The notes under the pieces are model-generated. The model did no database searches and was not told the DNA's origin. It was given only the letters and a program-made list of their open reading frames with translations. A DNA stretch of 64,000 bases from Nitrospina sp. LS_NOB (GTDB taxonomy: Bacteria; Nitrospinota; Nitrospinia; Nitrospinales; VA-1): assembly GCA_001542995.1 (NCBI GenBank), contig LFLA01000005.1, positions 1-64,000 of the forward strand. Direction: 5' to 3'. Each line of letters opens with the position of its first letter. Positions within the stretch are counted from its first letter, which is position 1. The translations under genes were made by a program, and so were the position numbers. Shown here piece by piece: positions 34,641-46,279 of the stretch.

Positions 34641-34913
34641 TTGCAGAAAACGACTAGAAAAACCCTGATGGGCCTTGTGGTGAGTAACAAAATGGATAAA
34701 ACCGTTGTCGTGCAGGTGGAGCGGAAGTTCATTCATCCCAAATTCAAAAAAGTGGTGAAGAGTTCCCGCAAATTCAGTGCTCACGACGAAAAGAACGAAT
34801 GCTGTCCTGGTGATTTCATCAGCATCTGCGAAACCCGGCCTTTGAGTAAAACCAAGCGCTGGCGTTTAGTGGAAATCATCAAGAAAGGCGAGGAGGCAGA
34901 TAAGGCGTCATGA
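34641..34913 (+). CDS. rpsQ: 30S ribosomal protein S17
   Basis: [38 protein letters not shown]. Confidence 0.96.
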   Translation: MQKTTRKTLMGLVVSNKMDKTVVVQVERKFIHPKFKKVVKSSRKFSAHDEKNECCPGDFISICETRPLSKTKRWRLVEIIKKGEEADKAS

Positions 34914-35278
34914 TTCAACTACGAACTGTATTAGATGTGGCAGACAATTCCGGAGCCAAAGTGGTTCAGTGTATCAAGGTGCTTGGGGGCTCGCGTCGCC
35001 GTTATGCCCGCATTGGGGATATTATTGTGGTCGCGCTCAAAGAGGTCGATCCGCAAAGCAGTCTTAAAAAAGGTGAAGTGAAAAAGGCTGTGGTGGTGAG
35101 AACCCGTAAAGAGATCCGCCGCTCTAATGGAACTTATATCAAGTTTGATAATAATGCCGCTGTCCTCATCAGTGACACTAAGGAGCCGGTTGGAACGCGA
35201 ATTTTTGGTCCAGTGGGCCGTGAGTTGCGTGCCAAACGCTATATGAAAATTCTTTCGCTTGCTCCGGAGGTGCTGTAG
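34910..35278 (+). CDS. rplN: 50S ribosomal protein L14
   Basis: [33 protein letters not shown]. Confidence 0.97.
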   Translation: MIQLRTVLDVADNSGAKVVQCIKVLGGSRRRYARIGDIIVVALKEVDPQSSLKKGEVKKAVVVRTRKEIRRSNGTYIKFDNNAAVLISDTKEPVGTRIFGPVGRELRAKRYMKILSLAPEVL

Positions 35279-35616
35279 TGAAAAGGGCTCCATATAAGCT
35301 GCACCTGAAAAAGGACGATATCGTTCAGGTGATTGCCGGAAAAGAAAAGGGGAAGAAAGGGAAATTGCTGGCCATTTTCCCGGAAGAGCAGCGGGTAACG
35401 ATTGAAAAGCTCAATATGGTTAAGCGCCATATGAAAGGCGATGGTAAGTCCCGGCAACCCGGCATTATAGAGAAGGAAGGCAAGATTCATATCTCCAATG
35501 TCCTGCTGGTCAGCGACAAGGTGGGCAAAGGAGTGCGAACCAAGCTGAAAAAGCTTGAAGATGGAAAACGAGTCCGCGTTTGTATGAAAACCGGCGATGT
35601 TCTGGATAAGGTGTAG
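35278..35616 (+). CDS. rplX: 50S ribosomal protein L24
   Basis: LKKDDIVQVIAGKEKGKKGKLLAIFPEEQRVTIEKLNMVKRH. Confidence 0.95.
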   Translation: MKRAPYKLHLKKDDIVQVIAGKEKGKKGKLLAIFPEEQRVTIEKLNMVKRHMKGDGKSRQPGIIEKEGKIHISNVLLVSDKVGKGVRTKLKKLEDGKRVRVCMKTGDVLDKV

Positions 35617-35617
35617 C

Positions 35618-36157
35618 ATGGCAAATTTAAAGGCAGCCTATTTTGAAAAACATCAAGCCGTCATCCAGAAGGAATTGGGTCTTGGTAACGTGATGCAGGT
35701 TCCCAGGATGACAAAGATCACTGTCAATATGGGGTTGGGTGAGGCATTGCAGAACTCCAAATTGATCGAGTCGGGAATCGATCAGTTGCGCGTGATTACC
35801 GGGCAACAGCCCATAATCACCAAAGCGAAAAAATCCATTTCTAATTTTAAATTAAGGGAAGGGGTTCCCATCGGCCTTAAAGTAACTCTCAGGGGAAAAA
35901 GGATGTATGAGTTTTATGAGCGATTGGTCTCGTTTGCGCTTCCCAGGGTTCGAGATTTTAAGGGTTTGCCTCCCAAGGCGTTCGATGGGCGAGGCAACTA
36001 CACGATTGGGATTAAAGAGCAATTGATCTTCCCGGAAATTGAGTTTGATAAGATCGAGAAGGTTAAGGGAATGAATATTACGATCACCACCTCAGCTCAA
36101 AATGATGAGCAGGGCCGGTGTTTGTTGACCCATATGGGACTACCGATTAGAAAGTAA
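35618..36157 (+). CDS. rplE: 50S ribosomal protein L5
   Basis: VPRMTKITVNMGLGEALQNSKLI; ATG at 35618. Confidence 0.96.
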   Translation: MANLKAAYFEKHQAVIQKELGLGNVMQVPRMTKITVNMGLGEALQNSKLIESGIDQLRVITGQQPIITKAKKSISNFKLREGVPIGLKVTLRGKRMYEFYERLVSFALPRVRDFKGLPPKAFDGRGNYTIGIKEQLIFPEIEFDKIEKVKGMNITITTSAQNDEQGRCLLTHMGLPIRK

Positions 36158-36163
36158 AGGAAT

Positions 36164-36349
36164 ATGGCAAAGAAATCACTAGTCGCCAAGGCGAAGCGGG
36201 AACAGAAATTTAAAGTGCGCCAGTATAATCGGTGTCCCATTTGCGGCAGGCCGCGGGCGTTTCTCCGTAAATTCGGCATGTGCCGGATTTGTTTTCGGGA
36301 AAGGGCCTTACGCGGTGAGATTCCAGGTGTTACCAAGGCGAGTTGGTAG
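36164..36349 (+). CDS. rpsN: 30S ribosomal protein S14 (type Z, zinc-binding)
   Basis: [39 protein letters not shown]. Confidence 0.97.
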   Translation: MAKKSLVAKAKREQKFKVRQYNRCPICGRPRAFLRKFGMCRICFRERALRGEIPGVTKASW

Positions 36350-36386
36350 TTTAATATAGTTATTTTTTTTGGGAGTAAAGTTCCAC

Positions 36387-36779
36387 ATGATGACCGATCC
36401 CATCGCTGATCTGTTTACCCGTATTCGAAACGGGTTGATGGTCAGACATCCGAGGGTTGATGTCCCCGGCTCAAAAATGAAAGCTCGTATCGTGGAGATT
36501 TTGAAGGACGAGGGTTATATCAAAAATTTCCGGATCTATGATGATAATTTGCAGGGGATCATTCGGGTGTATTTGAAATATAAAGATGACCAGTCGGTGA
36601 TTCGCGGGATCAAGCGAATCAGTAAACCCGGACGGAGAAACTATGTCAAGCGGGACGCGATCCCCAAGGTTCTTAACGGACTGGGGCTTGCCATCCTGTC
36701 CACCTCTTCGGGGGTGATGACCGATCATGAATGCAGAGAAAAAGGGGTTGGGGGAGAAGTGCTGGGTCACATCTGGTAA
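36387..36779 (+). CDS. rpsH: 30S ribosomal protein S8
   Basis: [45 protein letters not shown]. Confidence 0.97.
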   Translation: MMTDPIADLFTRIRNGLMVRHPRVDVPGSKMKARIVEILKDEGYIKNFRIYDDNLQGIIRVYLKYKDDQSVIRGIKRISKPGRRNYVKRDAIPKVLNGLGLAILSTSSGVMTDHECREKGVGGEVLGHIW

Positions 36780-36862
36780 ACCCCTATGACTCTTGTGGGA
36801 GTTAATCTTCCCTGGTAGAAACAGATATTTAATTAAAACCGAAATTTTATAGAAGCGTTAAC

Positions 36863-37411
36863 ATGTCTCGAATTGGAAGAAAGCCGATCAATATACCCTC
36901 CGGGGTAGATTTAAAAGTCAACGGGTCAAACGTGGCGGTAAAAGGACCCAAGGGACAGTTGCAGCGCGACCTGCATCCCAATATGAAGATTGAGTTGAAG
37001 GATGGCGTGGTGAGCGTGATTCGGCCGACTGACGGAAGGATGGATCGTTCCCTGCATGGGCTGACGCGTACCCTGATCAATAATATGGTGGTGGGGGTTA
37101 CGGATGGTTACTCCAAGCAACTCAATATTGTCGGAGTGGGTTATAAAGTGGATCTCAAGGGTAAAAACCTGGTTTTAAATCTTGGGCATTCGCATGCGAT
37201 CAACTACCCGGCTCCTGAAGGCATTGAGTTTGATGTGGATAATAAAAAAAATACGATCGTTATAAAAGGAGTTAATAAGGAACGGGTTGGACAGACCGCC
37301 GCAGAGATCCGCAGTTTCCGTCCGCCGGAACCTTATAAGGGGAAAGGGGTCATGTACTCCACGGAAAGAATACGCAGAAAAGCCGGTAAAGCGGCTGCGG
37401 CTAAAGGATAA
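36863..37411 (+). CDS. rplF: 50S ribosomal protein L6
   Basis: [17 protein letters not shown]. Confidence 0.97.
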   Translation: MSRIGRKPINIPSGVDLKVNGSNVAVKGPKGQLQRDLHPNMKIELKDGVVSVIRPTDGRMDRSLHGLTRTLINNMVVGVTDGYSKQLNIVGVGYKVDLKGKNLVLNLGHSHAINYPAPEGIEFDVDNKKNTIVIKGVNKERVGQTAAEIRSFRPPEPYKGKGVMYSTERIRRKAGKAAAAKG

Positions 37412-37415
37412 TTTT

Positions 37416-37781
37416 ATGAAAACCTCTGAACGGGAACGACTGCGACTGCAAAGAAAAAGAAGGATTAAGCTCAAAATACAGAAACAAACGAGCCGACCCC
37501 GGTTGACAGTGTTCCGAAGCACCAAACATATATACGCTCAAATTGTCGATGACAATGAAGGTAAAACCCTTGTGGCAATGTCAACACTTTCGCCAAACTT
37601 CAAAGAGCAGATGAAGACCGGAGGCAACCTCAAAGCGGCAACGTTGGTCGGTTCCCTGGTCGGTGAAGCGGCGGCAGCCAAGGGCATCAAAGAAGTTTAT
37701 TACGACCGAAACGGATTTCTGTATGCCGGGCGCGTCAAGGCTTTGGCCGATGCGGTTCGGGAAAAAGGAATAAAATTTTAA
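37416..37781 (+). CDS. rplR: 50S ribosomal protein L18
   Basis: [24 protein letters not shown]...[26 protein letters not shown]. Confidence 0.95.
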   Translation: MKTSERERLRLQRKRRIKLKIQKQTSRPRLTVFRSTKHIYAQIVDDNEGKTLVAMSTLSPNFKEQMKTGGNLKAATLVGSLVGEAAAAKGIKEVYYDRNGFLYAGRVKALADAVREKGIKF

Positions 37782-37799
37782 TCCATAACGCAGGAGGAA

Positions 37800-38285
37800 G
37801 TGTTGCGACAACGGGACCAGGAAAAACCCACAGATTTTGTTGATAAGGTTGTCAAAATCAACCGTGTAGCCAAGGTTGTGAAAGGCGGTCGCCGTTTCAG
37901 CTTCAGTGCGCTGGTGGTGGTTGGCAATCGGGAAGGCAAGGTTGGCTGGGGTTTGGGAAAAGCCAATGAAGTTCCTGAAGCAATACGCAAAGGCGTGGAA
38001 AAAGCCAAGAGGGGCATGGTAACAGTGAGTCTTGAGGGTTCTTCCATCCCCCATGAAGTGATAGGGGCTTATGGATCGGGCCGGGTCTTAATGAAGCCGG
38101 CGTCAAGAGGTACCGGTTTGATAGCGGGAGGCGCTGTCCGGGCAGTTTTGGAGGCGGTTGGTGTTCGCGATATTTTGACTAAATGTTTGCGCACCAATAA
38201 CCCGCATAACGTGGTCAAGGCGACCATTCAAGGATTGACCGTTTTGCGTGACGCAAAAGAATGTGCCCGCATGCGCGGCAAATAA
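37800..38285 (+). CDS. rpsE: 30S ribosomal protein S5
   Basis: [43 protein letters not shown]. Confidence 0.96.
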   Translation: MLRQRDQEKPTDFVDKVVKINRVAKVVKGGRRFSFSALVVVGNREGKVGWGLGKANEVPEAIRKGVEKAKRGMVTVSLEGSSIPHEVIGAYGSGRVLMKPASRGTGLIAGGAVRAVLEAVGVRDILTKCLRTNNPHNVVKATIQGLTVLRDAKECARMRGK

Positions 38286-38314
38286 TCGGCCCCGAATTTT
38301 ACTGAGGATTAAGA

Positions 38315-38749
38315 ATGTTGCATTTATCAAATTTGAAGGGACCCGACCGAAAAGATAGAAAGCGGATAGGCCGTGGCATTGGCTCCGGGACCGGAAAAAC
38401 TTCTGGCAGGGGACAGAAGGGGCAGAAGTCTCGTTCAGGCGGAAGTCCGCACCCGTGGTTTGAGGGTGGGCAGATGCCGCTTCAACGAAGGTTGCCCAAG
38501 CGTGGGTTTACCAATATCTTTAAGAAACAGTTTGAGATCGTTAATGTGAGGGATTTGGCTCGCTGTGCCGGGGCTGACCCGGTGACCCCGGAAGTGATGA
38601 AGGAAAAGGGGTTGATCAAAAAAACCGGATTGGTGAAAATTCTGGGATGCGGTGAGCTGAAGGAATCGTTAAATGTTCACGCACATAAATTCAGCGGTTC
38701 GGCGCAGGCCAAAATTGAAAAATCCGGGGGAAAGGCTGTTAGCCTCTAA
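38315..38749 (+). CDS. rplO: 50S ribosomal protein L15
   Basis: [24 protein letters not shown]. Confidence 0.96.
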   Translation: MLHLSNLKGPDRKDRKRIGRGIGSGTGKTSGRGQKGQKSRSGGSPHPWFEGGQMPLQRRLPKRGFTNIFKKQFEIVNVRDLARCAGADPVTPEVMKEKGLIKKTGLVKILGCGELKESLNVHAHKFSGSAQAKIEKSGGKAVSL

Positions 38750-40066
38750 ATGAGCGGCGTTGGGAGTTTTGGCAATATTTTTCGTGTGCCCGAGCTGAAA
38801 AAACGGATTCTTTTCACGCTTGCACTTATAGTTGTTTATCGGATCGGTGCCCATATCCCGACTCCGGGAATCAACTCTGTGGCGTTGGCAGAATTGTTTG
38901 CTCGGGCCCAGGGCACTATCCTGGGGTTTTTCGATATGTTCTCCGGCGGCGCATTGAGCCGGTTGACGATATTTGCGTTGGGCATCATGCCCTATATCAG
39001 CTCATCGATCATCCTGCAGTTGATGACGATTGTTTCTCCCACCCTGGCAAGATTGAAAAAGGAAGGGGAGCAGGGGCAGAAAAAAATTACCCAGTACACC
39101 CGGTATGGAACGGTGGTGCTGAGTACGATTCAGGGTTCCGGAATCGCTGTGGGACTGGAAGCCATGAAAAGCCCGAGCGGGGGAATGATTGTCCATGAAC
39201 CGGGTTGGTCGTTCCGATTGATGACAGTTTTGACCCTGACCGCTGGAACTTGTTTTTTGATGTGGTTGGGTGAACAGATTACCGAGCGGGGGATCGGGAA
39301 TGGAATTTCCCTGATTATTTTTTCCGGAATTGTTGCCGGAACTCCGGCGGCAATTTTTCAGTCGATGGATTTGATGGGTACGGGCGAAATGTCGGTGCTC
39401 GTTATGTTGTTCCTTCTAGTTTTGATGGTCGTGGTCATTGGGGTCATCGTTTTTACGGAAGGAGGGCAGCGCAGGATTCCGATCCAATATGCGAAACGGG
39501 TGGTGGGTCGGAAAATGATGGGTGGGCAGTCAACGCATTTGCCTTTGAAGGTCAATACGTCGGGGGTTATCCCGCCGATTTTTGCTTCGTCCATCATCAT
39601 GTTCCCAGCGACGATTGCTCAGTTTATAAGTCATCCGTGGATGCAGACGGTTTCGGCGATGTTGACCCCCGGAACCATTGTGTACAGTCTGATTTTTGTT
39701 GGAGCGATATTTTTCTTTTGCTATTTCTATACAGCCGTCATTTTCAACCCGGTTGATGTGGCGGACAATATGAAAAAGCATGGGGGGTTTGTGCCGGGAA
39801 TCAGGCCGGGAGCCAAGACTTCCGAGTACATCGACACGATCCTTTCAAGGATCACGTTTTATGGGGCCATGTATCTTTCTTTAGTCTGTATTTTGCCGGA
39901 TTATTTGATAAAATACTTTAACATCCCCTTTTACTTTGGTGGAACAAGCCTGTTGATCGTTGTGGGTGTTTCTTTGGATACTATGCAACAAATTGAGTCT
40001 CACCTGGTCATGAGAAATTACGACGGTTTTGTTAAAAAGGGGCGATTGAAAAGCCGAAGAGGCTGA
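38750..40066 (+). CDS. secY: Preprotein translocase subunit SecY
   Basis: [35 protein letters not shown]. Confidence 0.97.
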   Translation: MSGVGSFGNIFRVPELKKRILFTLALIVVYRIGAHIPTPGINSVALAELFARAQGTILGFFDMFSGGALSRLTIFALGIMPYISSSIILQLMTIVSPTLARLKKEGEQGQKKITQYTRYGTVVLSTIQGSGIAVGLEAMKSPSGGMIVHEPGWSFRLMTVLTLTAGTCFLMWLGEQITERGIGNGISLIIFSGIVAGTPAAIFQSMDLMGTGEMSVLVMLFLLVLMVVVIGVIVFTEGGQRRIPIQYAKRVVGRKMMGGQSTHLPLKVNTSGVIPPIFASSIIMFPATIAQFISHPWMQTVSAMLTPGTIVYSLIFVGAIFFFCYFYTAVIFNPVDVADNMKKHGGFVPGIRPGAKTSEYIDTILSRITFYGAMYLSLVCILPDYLIKYFNIPFYFGGTSLLIVVGVSLDTMQQIESHLVMRNYDGFVKKGRLKSRRG

Positions 40067-40069
40067 TTG

Positions 40070-40711
40070 ATGAGATTGATTCTTTTAGGCCCGCCGGGAG
40101 CCGGAAAAGGCACCCAGGCTAAAATGCTGAAAGAAAAATTTCAGATCCCGCAGGTATCCACCGGTGATATTTTAAGGCAAGCGGTTAAGGATAATACGGA
40201 ACTGGGCATTCAGGCCAAATCGTTTATGGATGTGGGTCAGCTGGTTCCGGATGATGTAGTGATCGGCTTGATAAAGGAACGTATCAAGCAGGCCGATTGT
40301 GAAACAGGGTTTATCCTGGATGGGTTTCCACGGACCATCGTTCAGGCCGAAAAGCTTTCGGAAACCTTGACCGAAATGGGCTTGACGATTGACAATGTAG
40401 TGGATCTGGAAGTTGATGCCGAAGAGGTGATCAACCGGTTGACCGGACGAAGCACCTGCCCGGATTGTGGTGGCATGTTTCATGAAGAATCCCGACCTCC
40501 AAAAGTTCCCGGGGTTTGTGACGGTTGCGGTGGTACCTTGGCCCAGAGGCAGGACGACAATAAGGACACGATTTTGAAGCGGCTGGAGGTTTATCAGGAG
40601 TCCACCGCGCCCTTAAAGCAATTTTATAAGAAGCAGGGGAATCTGAAAACAGTAATAGCTAGAGGATCTGTAGAAGAAATTTTTTCCCGCGTTTTAGAAA
40701 TGGTAAAGTAA
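40070..40711 (+). CDS. adk: Adenylate kinase (Cys lid: CPDC/CDGC)
   Basis: LILLGPPGAGKGTQAKML; TCPDCGGMFHEESRPPKVPGVCDGCGG. Confidence 0.96.
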   Translation: MRLILLGPPGAGKGTQAKMLKEKFQIPQVSTGDILRQAVKDNTELGIQAKSFMDVGQLVPDDVVIGLIKERIKQADCETGFILDGFPRTIVQAEKLSETLTEMGLTIDNVVDLEVDAEEVINRLTGRSTCPDCGGMFHEESRPPKVPGVCDGCGGTLAQRQDDNKDTILKRLEVYQESTAPLKQFYKKQGNLKTVIARGSVEEIFSRVLEMVK

Positions 40712-40714
40712 CGG

Positions 40715-40933
40715 ATGTCTAAAGAAGAATCTATAGAAGTAGAAGGCACCATACTTGAGCCATTGCCGAACGCGATGTTTCGGGTGGAGCTGGATAACGG
40801 CCATAAGGTGCTGGCCCATATATCCGGGAAAATGCGGATGCATTTTATCCGCATCCTGTCCGGAGACAAGGTGAAGGTGCAGCTTTCCCCTTATGATTTG
40901 ACCCGGGGACGGATCACCTATCGGTATAAATAG
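40715..40933 (+). CDS. infA: Translation initiation factor IF-1
   Basis: [66 protein letters not shown]. Confidence 0.97.
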   Translation: MSKEESIEVEGTILEPLPNAMFRVELDNGHKVLAHISGKMRMHFIRILSGDKVKVQLSPYDLTRGRITYRYK

Positions 40934-40948
40934 AAAGAGGACGGAACC

Positions 40949-41062
40949 ATGAAAGTCAGGGCATCGGTCAAGCCAATTTGTATGAAGTGTAAAGTCATCC
41001 GCCGTCGTGGAGTTGTGCGGGTTATTTGTGAGAACCCGAAGCATAAGCAACGACAGGGTTAA
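40949..41062 (+). CDS. rpmJ: 50S ribosomal protein L36 (zinc type)
   Basis: [37 protein letters not shown] (37 aa, below the ORF-track cutoff). Confidence 0.95.
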   Translation: MKVRASVKPICMKCKVIRRRGVVRVICENPKHKQRQG

Positions 41063-41080
41063 TTTCCTAAAGGAGAAGCA

Positions 41081-41452
41081 GTGGCAAGAATAGCGGGTGT
41101 AGATATTCCCAAGGATAAGCGGGCAAGAATCGCCCTGACCTATATATACGGGGTGGGGCCAAATATTTCCCGGGATATCCTGAAAAAAGCCCAGGTTGGA
41201 GAAGAAATCAGAATGAAAGACCTGACCGAAGAAGAGGTGACCCGGATCCGTAGTGTTATCGATAAAGATTACGAAGTGGAAGGTGATTTGAGACGCAATG
41301 TCAGCATGGACATTAAACGTTTGATGGATATAGGTGCCTATAGAGGGCTTCGCCATCGTAAAGGGTTGCCGGTTAGAGGACAAAGGACGCACACCAACGG
41401 CAGAACCCGAAAAGGCCCCAAGAAAACCGTGGGTGCACGAGCAAAAAAATAA
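41081..41452 (+). CDS. rpsM: 30S ribosomal protein S13
   Basis: [25 protein letters not shown]. Confidence 0.97.
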   Translation: MARIAGVDIPKDKRARIALTYIYGVGPNISRDILKKAQVGEEIRMKDLTEEEVTRIRSVIDKDYEVEGDLRRNVSMDIKRLMDIGAYRGLRHRKGLPVRGQRTHTNGRTRKGPKKTVGARAKK

Positions 41453-41464
41453 GGACAAAGATTA

Positions 41465-41854
41465 ATGGATAAAAAAGCAAAAAGCGGTAAAAAAAAGCAA
41501 AAGACGGTGCCGGAAGTAGGGGTGGCCCATATTCAGGCCACGTTCAATAATACTATTGTCACCATTTCCGATATGTCCGGGAATGTGGTGTCCTGGTCTA
41601 GCGCTGGTGCTCAGGGCTTTAAAGGCTCAAGAAAAAGCACCCCGTTTGCAGCACAGGTGGCGGCCGACAAAGCCGCTGTCAAAGCACGGGAAATGGGAAT
41701 GAAAAAACTGGAGGTCCATGTAAAAGGCCCTGGATCGGGACGAGAGTCCGCAATACGATCTTTGCAGGCTGCGGGAATGGAAGTTCTTGTTATTCGTGAC
41801 AAGACCCCGATTCCGCACAATGGTTGCCGCCCAAGAAAACGTCGTAGGGTTTAA
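41465..41854 (+). CDS. rpsK: 30S ribosomal protein S11
   Basis: [43 protein letters not shown]. Confidence 0.97.
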   Translation: MDKKAKSGKKKQKTVPEVGVAHIQATFNNTIVTISDMSGNVVSWSSAGAQGFKGSRKSTPFAAQVAADKAAVKAREMGMKKLEVHVKGPGSGRESAIRSLQAAGMEVLVIRDKTPIPHNGCRPRKRRRV

Positions 41855-41883
41855 TTGCACAAAACCGAAAGGAGAAGCTGAAT

Positions 41884-42510
41884 TTGGCCAGGTATACAGG
41901 TTCTGTTTGCCGACTTTGTCGGCGAGAAGGCATAAAATTATATTTAAAAGGTTCCCGTTGCGAGACGGCAAAATGCGCTATAGAAAAAAGACCGTACCCG
42001 CCAGGCCAGCATGGCCAAGGCAGGAAGAAGTTTTCGGAATATGGGGTACAGCTTCGTGAAAAGCAAAAAGTAAAGCGGATTTACGGCGTACTGGAAAAGC
42101 AATTTCGTAATTACTTTTTTGCGGCAGATAAGAAAAAAGGTGTCACCGGTGAAAACCTTCTGCAAAATTTAGAGTTGCGGATGGATAATGTTATTTATAG
42201 GATGGGACTGGCCTCATCCAGGAGCACAGCCCGCCAGTTGGTTAGCCACGGCCACTTTACCGTTAATGGGAAAAAGATGAATATCCCCTCCTATGCTCTT
42301 GGGCGGGGAGATACGATAGCTCTGAATCCCAATAAGGTGAAAAAAGCGCCGGTTAAAAACGCGATTGAGAATATTAAGGAAAAAACCCTGCCGGATTGGC
42401 TATCGTTTGATGCGGATAGCAAGCAGGGTGTTGTCCAGGCTTTGCCTGCAAGAGAGCATGTAACCATGCCAATTGAGGAGCAGTTGATCGTCGAGCTCTA
42501 CTCGCGCTAA
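41884..42510 (+). CDS. rpsD: 30S ribosomal protein S4
   Basis: [21 protein letters not shown]. Confidence 0.97.
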   Translation: MARYTGSVCRLCRREGIKLYLKGSRCETAKCAIEKRPYPPGQHGQGRKKFSEYGVQLREKQKVKRIYGVLEKQFRNYFFAADKKKGVTGENLLQNLELRMDNVIYRMGLASSRSTARQLVSHGHFTVNGKKMNIPSYALGRGDTIALNPNKVKKAPVKNAIENIKEKTLPDWLSFDADSKQGVVQALPAREHVTMPIEEQLIVELYSR

Positions 42511-42584
42511 AACTGGACTTGATCCACATCACAAGAAACTAATTAAAAACTGTTTAAGACCCTATTCAAGAGGTCGGAGGCTTC

Positions 42585-43613
42585 ATGTTCACAGCCCACG
42601 GAATCGTTAAACCCAAGCGATTAGAATTTGATAAGAAAAATAAGTCGGAATACTACGGTAAACTCAGCGCGGGTCCTTTCGAACGCGGATATGGAGTGAC
42701 CATTGGCAACTCTCTAAGAAGGATGCTGTTGTCATCCATTGAAGGGGCCGCCATTGTGGCCGTAAAATTTGAGGGAATCTTTCACGAGTTTTCTTCCATT
42801 CCAGGTGTGGTTGAAGATGTTACGGAAATTATCCTCAACCTTAAACAGGTCAACCTCAAGCTGACCGGTGAAGCGGACTCTAAGCGGGTTTATATCAAAG
42901 CCTCGAAATCGGGCACGATTTGCGCCAAAGATATCACGGCTGACCCGGATGTGGAGGTGCTGAATCCCGATCTTCCCATTCTCACCATCGACCAGAACGG
43001 CGAGGTGGACATGGAAATGATTGTGAGAAAAGGTCGGGGCTATGTTCCCGCCGACCGGCACAACATTGAAAATGAATCTGTGCAGATGATCCCTGTGGAT
43101 TCCAGTTTTTCCCCGATCGAAAAGATCACCTATCATATCGAGGATACCAGGGTCGGGCAATCAACAGATTATGATTCTCTGGTCATGGAATTGTGGACCA
43201 ATGGAGGCATCACACCTGAAGATGCGGTGGCACATGCCGCCAAGATTGTTAAAGATCATATGCAGATTTTTATCAATTTTGATGAAGAGCCGGAACCGGT
43301 ACAACCCCAGGTCGATGAGAAAAAACAGAAGGTGCTGACAAATATGGCCAAATGTGTGGAAGAGCTTGAGCTGTCTGTGCGCTCCTACAATTGTCTTAAA
43401 AATGCCAACATCCAGACTATTGCAGAACTGGTTCAAAAAACTGATGGTGAAATGCTGAAAACCAGAAACTTCGGCCGCAAATCGCTGAATGAGATTAAGG
43501 AAATCTTAGAGGACATGGGGCTTCATTTGGGAATGAAAGTCGATGAAGATGATCTCAAACAGATCCTTCAAGCCCAGAAGAAAAAAGAAATAGATACCGA
43601 AATCGAGCTGTAG
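42585..43613 (+). CDS. rpoA: RNA polymerase subunit alpha
   Basis: [33 protein letters not shown]-terminal [21 protein letters not shown]. Confidence 0.98.
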   Translation: MFTAHGIVKPKRLEFDKKNKSEYYGKLSAGPFERGYGVTIGNSLRRMLLSSIEGAAIVAVKFEGIFHEFSSIPGVVEDVTEIILNLKQVNLKLTGEADSKRVYIKASKSGTICAKDITADPDVEVLNPDLPILTIDQNGEVDMEMIVRKGRGYVPADRHNIENESVQMIPVDSSFSPIEKITYHIEDTRVGQSTDYDSLVMELWTNGGITPEDAVAHAAKIVKDHMQIFINFDEEPEPVQPQVDEKKQKVLTNMAKCVEELELSVRSYNCLKNANIQTIAELVQKTDGEMLKTRNFGRKSLNEIKEILEDMGLHLGMKVDEDDLKQILQAQKKKEIDTEIEL

Positions 43614-43655
43614 CAGTCCTGCTCGTTGAAGTCATAATAGGAGTGATAAACAACC

Positions 43656-44132
43656 ATGCGGCATTTAAAAGCAGGTAGAAAATTCGGACGAACCTCTGCT
43701 CATCGGAAAGCATTGTTCAGAAACCTTGTTGGGGCTCTTATTCAAAGAGAGCGCATCAGCACCACTTTGGCGAAAGCTAAAGAACTGCGGGGCAAGGTGG
43801 AAAAAACAATCACGCTGGGCAAAAGAGGTACGCTTCACGCTCGTCGCCAGGCTTTCAAGCTGGTTCCTGCTAAAGGTGCAGTGCATAAGGTATTTGGTCC
43901 GCTGGCGGAGCGTTATGCTAATCGGCCCGGTGGATATACCCGGATCATTCGTATCGGTCACCGCAAGGGAGATGATGCGCCCATGGCCTTTATCGAGCTG
44001 GTAGACCGCGAAGGCGAGGCAAAGCCTCCTGCCAAAGCCGCGCCGAAAAAAGCCAAGGCTCCGGCGGATAAAAAGAAAGCCGAACCCAAAAAAGAAACCG
44101 CAAAAAAAGACAATCCGAAAGATAAGAAGTAA
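43656..44132 (+). CDS. rplQ: 50S ribosomal protein L17 with Lys/Ala/Pro-rich C-terminal tail
   Basis: [35 protein letters not shown]; tail [35 protein letters not shown]. Confidence 0.95.
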   Translation: MRHLKAGRKFGRTSAHRKALFRNLVGALIQRERISTTLAKAKELRGKVEKTITLGKRGTLHARRQAFKLVPAKGAVHKVFGPLAERYANRPGGYTRIIRIGHRKGDDAPMAFIELVDREGEAKPPAKAAPKKAKAPADKKKAEPKKETAKKDNPKDKK

Positions 44133-44149
44133 TCCCCACTCGGCGCTGG

Positions 44150-44345
44150 GCTGTGATATCCCCTTCCATAAACTTCATGAGCCTGTGATATTTCTCCACT
44201 GACTTCATACCCGGAATGGATAGAAGGGGTACACCGAGCAATAATTTGTTGGGCCACCAACACGTTTGCCGCAGGTGATATCCATTTCACTTGCTTTATG
44301 CCCCGCAGGGGTAAGATCAACACATTGCAACCTGCCCGCGTTGGC
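44150..44345 (+). repeat. Degenerate copies of the dispersed modular repeat downstream of rplQ
   Basis: gtgatatccccttccataaacttcatgag... and gtgatatccatttcacttgctttatgCCCCgcaGGGGtaagatcaacacattgcaacctgcc. Confidence 0.65.
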
Positions 44346-44408
44346 TAACCGCCCACGATTGCCCGCAGTAAAAGGCTTCCACCGGGCGGCCCCCCCAGCG
44401 TCAGCTGA

Positions 44409-44828
44409 TTACAAGCAGTTTGGCGGCACTCCTGTGGGTCCCTGCTTAAACCTGAAGTTCGTATTTTCCTTGATATAAATCAAAAGGTCGTCATAACTCT
44501 TGAAGTGCTCGGTGAAGCCGTAATCGTCGCCAGTGTATTCGCATGATTCCGTACTGTGTTCGCGGCACATATAAGGGCGGTGCTCGTAGATAGCGCACTT
44601 GTTGTCCGGCATTAAAAAATTGCAGCGGTTGTGGATCATGATGTACCAGTCTTTTCGATAGATATAAATAGAAACGTTTTCGTGCGCGAGCTTCCACAAT
44701 AAACTTTCATACTCACGCCGGTCCTCAGGTTCATCAATTCCAAATGCAAAATAATTACAACAATAAGCCGGAAGGCATTTTTCGCACTGGCTGGTGTCGT
44801 CTCGTTTGCTCTTTGTCTTGTTTGCCAT
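44409..44828 (-). CDS. YkgJ-like cysteine-cluster protein
   Basis: CEKCLPAYCCNYF...CNFLMPDNKCAIYEHRPYMCREH. Confidence 0.75.
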   Translation of the reverse strand: MANKTKSKRDDTSQCEKCLPAYCCNYFAFGIDEPEDRREYESLLWKLAHENVSIYIYRKDWYIMIHNRCNFLMPDNKCAIYEHRPYMCREHSTESCEYTGDDYGFTEHFKSYDDLLIYIKENTNFRFKQGPTGVPPNCL

Positions 44829-45021
44829 GAATACATCCTTACTGGGTTAAGAATAAATTTTTGGAGAGAAGTGAATCCGATTTTCAGGGATATTCTATCA
44901 TCGGCTATTTTGCCTTGCTGACTCCGCAGAGTCAACCCACTGCTCGCCGCAGGGGCAAAAACTATAGTTCAGTGAGACGAGACAACTCTTTACTGGATAT
45001 TTAAAGCTATTGCTATTTTGG

Positions 45022-45981
45022 TCAAGCGGAACGCTTGTCGAAGCGGTGCAGGCCTTTTTGGCAGGCGATGGTCTTGGCAGTGACTATCTCGCTGGAAGTG
45101 GGGCGACGGTTGATCTCGCCATATTTTTTCTCGCTCACTTTGCCTGCGGGAAAATACTGGCCCATGATGTTGATATAGGTGTCTGGGGAGATTTCACGGG
45201 CCAGATAGGCCATGATGTTTTCCGTATCCTCCCTATTATCAGGCATCACCAGGTGCCGAAGCAAAATGCCGCGTTTTGCCAGGCCATTTTCATCCAGGAC
45301 CAAGTCCCCGACCTGACGGTGCATTTCGCGGATAACCCTGCGTGCGGTTTCAGGATAATCTTTAGCTTTCAGGTATTTTTGGGAGCGGCCGCTGTCCCAG
45401 TATTTGAAGTCCGGCATATAGATATCGATGATGCCATCCATCAGACGCATGCTATCCATGGAATCATACGCCCCGGTGTTGTAAACGAGAGGCAGGCGCA
45501 ATCCCATTTGCACGGCCAAGGGCAGTGATTCCAGGATTTGCGGAACCACATGTTCCGGAGTGACGAAGTTGATATTGTGGCAACCGCACTGTTGTAAATC
45601 GAGCATCATTGCCGCTAAGTCTTCGGGGCTCACTTCAATGCCCTCCCCACCTTGACTGATATCATAGTTCTGGCAGAACACGCATTTGAGGTTACAAAGG
45701 GAAAAGAAGATAGTGCCGCTCCCGTTCGTGCCACGCAGGCAGTCCTCTTCCTCGAAATGTGGAGCGTAACTTCCCACGATGGCCTGTCGGCCGGTTTTAC
45801 ACACAGCCTGTTCATTTTCCAGACGGTTGACTTCGCAATCTCTCGGACACACCTTGCAGTTTTCCAGATGACGCAGAGCCTGCCGGGACCGGCGGTACAA
45901 CTCGCCGGTGCGGAACAATTTCATATAAGCCGGTTCAAATTCATCAGAAGATATAAGCAATGATTTTGATGATTCAGCCAT
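45022..45981 (-). CDS. Radical SAM protein (PflA-activase-like, COG1313 type)
   Basis: CNLKCVFCQNYDISQGGEG radical SAM motif; CKVCPRDCEVNRL; ORF open to 46038, likely start MAESSKSLL at 45981. Confidence 0.8.
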   Translation of the reverse strand: MAESSKSLLISSDEFEPAYMKLFRTGELYRRSRQALRHLENCKVCPRDCEVNRLENEQAVCKTGRQAIVGSYAPHFEEEDCLRGTNGSGTIFFSLCNLKCVFCQNYDISQGGEGIEVSPEDLAAMMLDLQQCGCHNINFVTPEHVVPQILESLPLAVQMGLRLPLVYNTGAYDSMDSMRLMDGIIDIYMPDFKYWDSGRSQKYLKAKDYPETARRVIREMHRQVGDLVLDENGLAKRGILLRHLVMPDNREDTENIMAYLAREISPDTYINIMGQYFPAGKVSEKKYGEINRRPTSSEIVTAKTIACQKGLHRFDKRSA

Positions 45982-46250
45982 TGGATAATTTTTTAAGAGG
46001 CTATTACCCACTGAGCCTAGCATTGTGGCGCTAGCCATAGAGGAATAATTATTGCGCCATTCAGGGAGGTTTATGATAGGCGAATAAAAAACAAAAATAT
46101 GGGGTAGTAAAAATCTAAGGTACCGGCTTTGTTTGGGCCTCTCATGCTACTTCGATCAGGTTTGCTAATATCTGACTTGTGTTTTGGAAGGGCTAGGAAT
46201 TCCGCCATTTGGGTCGCCCCGAGGGGATAGAAATTGGCGGATAAAAGGAG

Positions 46251-46279
46251 TTGACAAAAAGTAGAGAACTGGATACAGT
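46251..46279 (+). promoter_or_regulatory. Putative sigma70-type promoter for rho
   Basis: TTGACA - 17 nt - TACAGT about 225 nt upstream of rho ATG. Confidence 0.6.
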
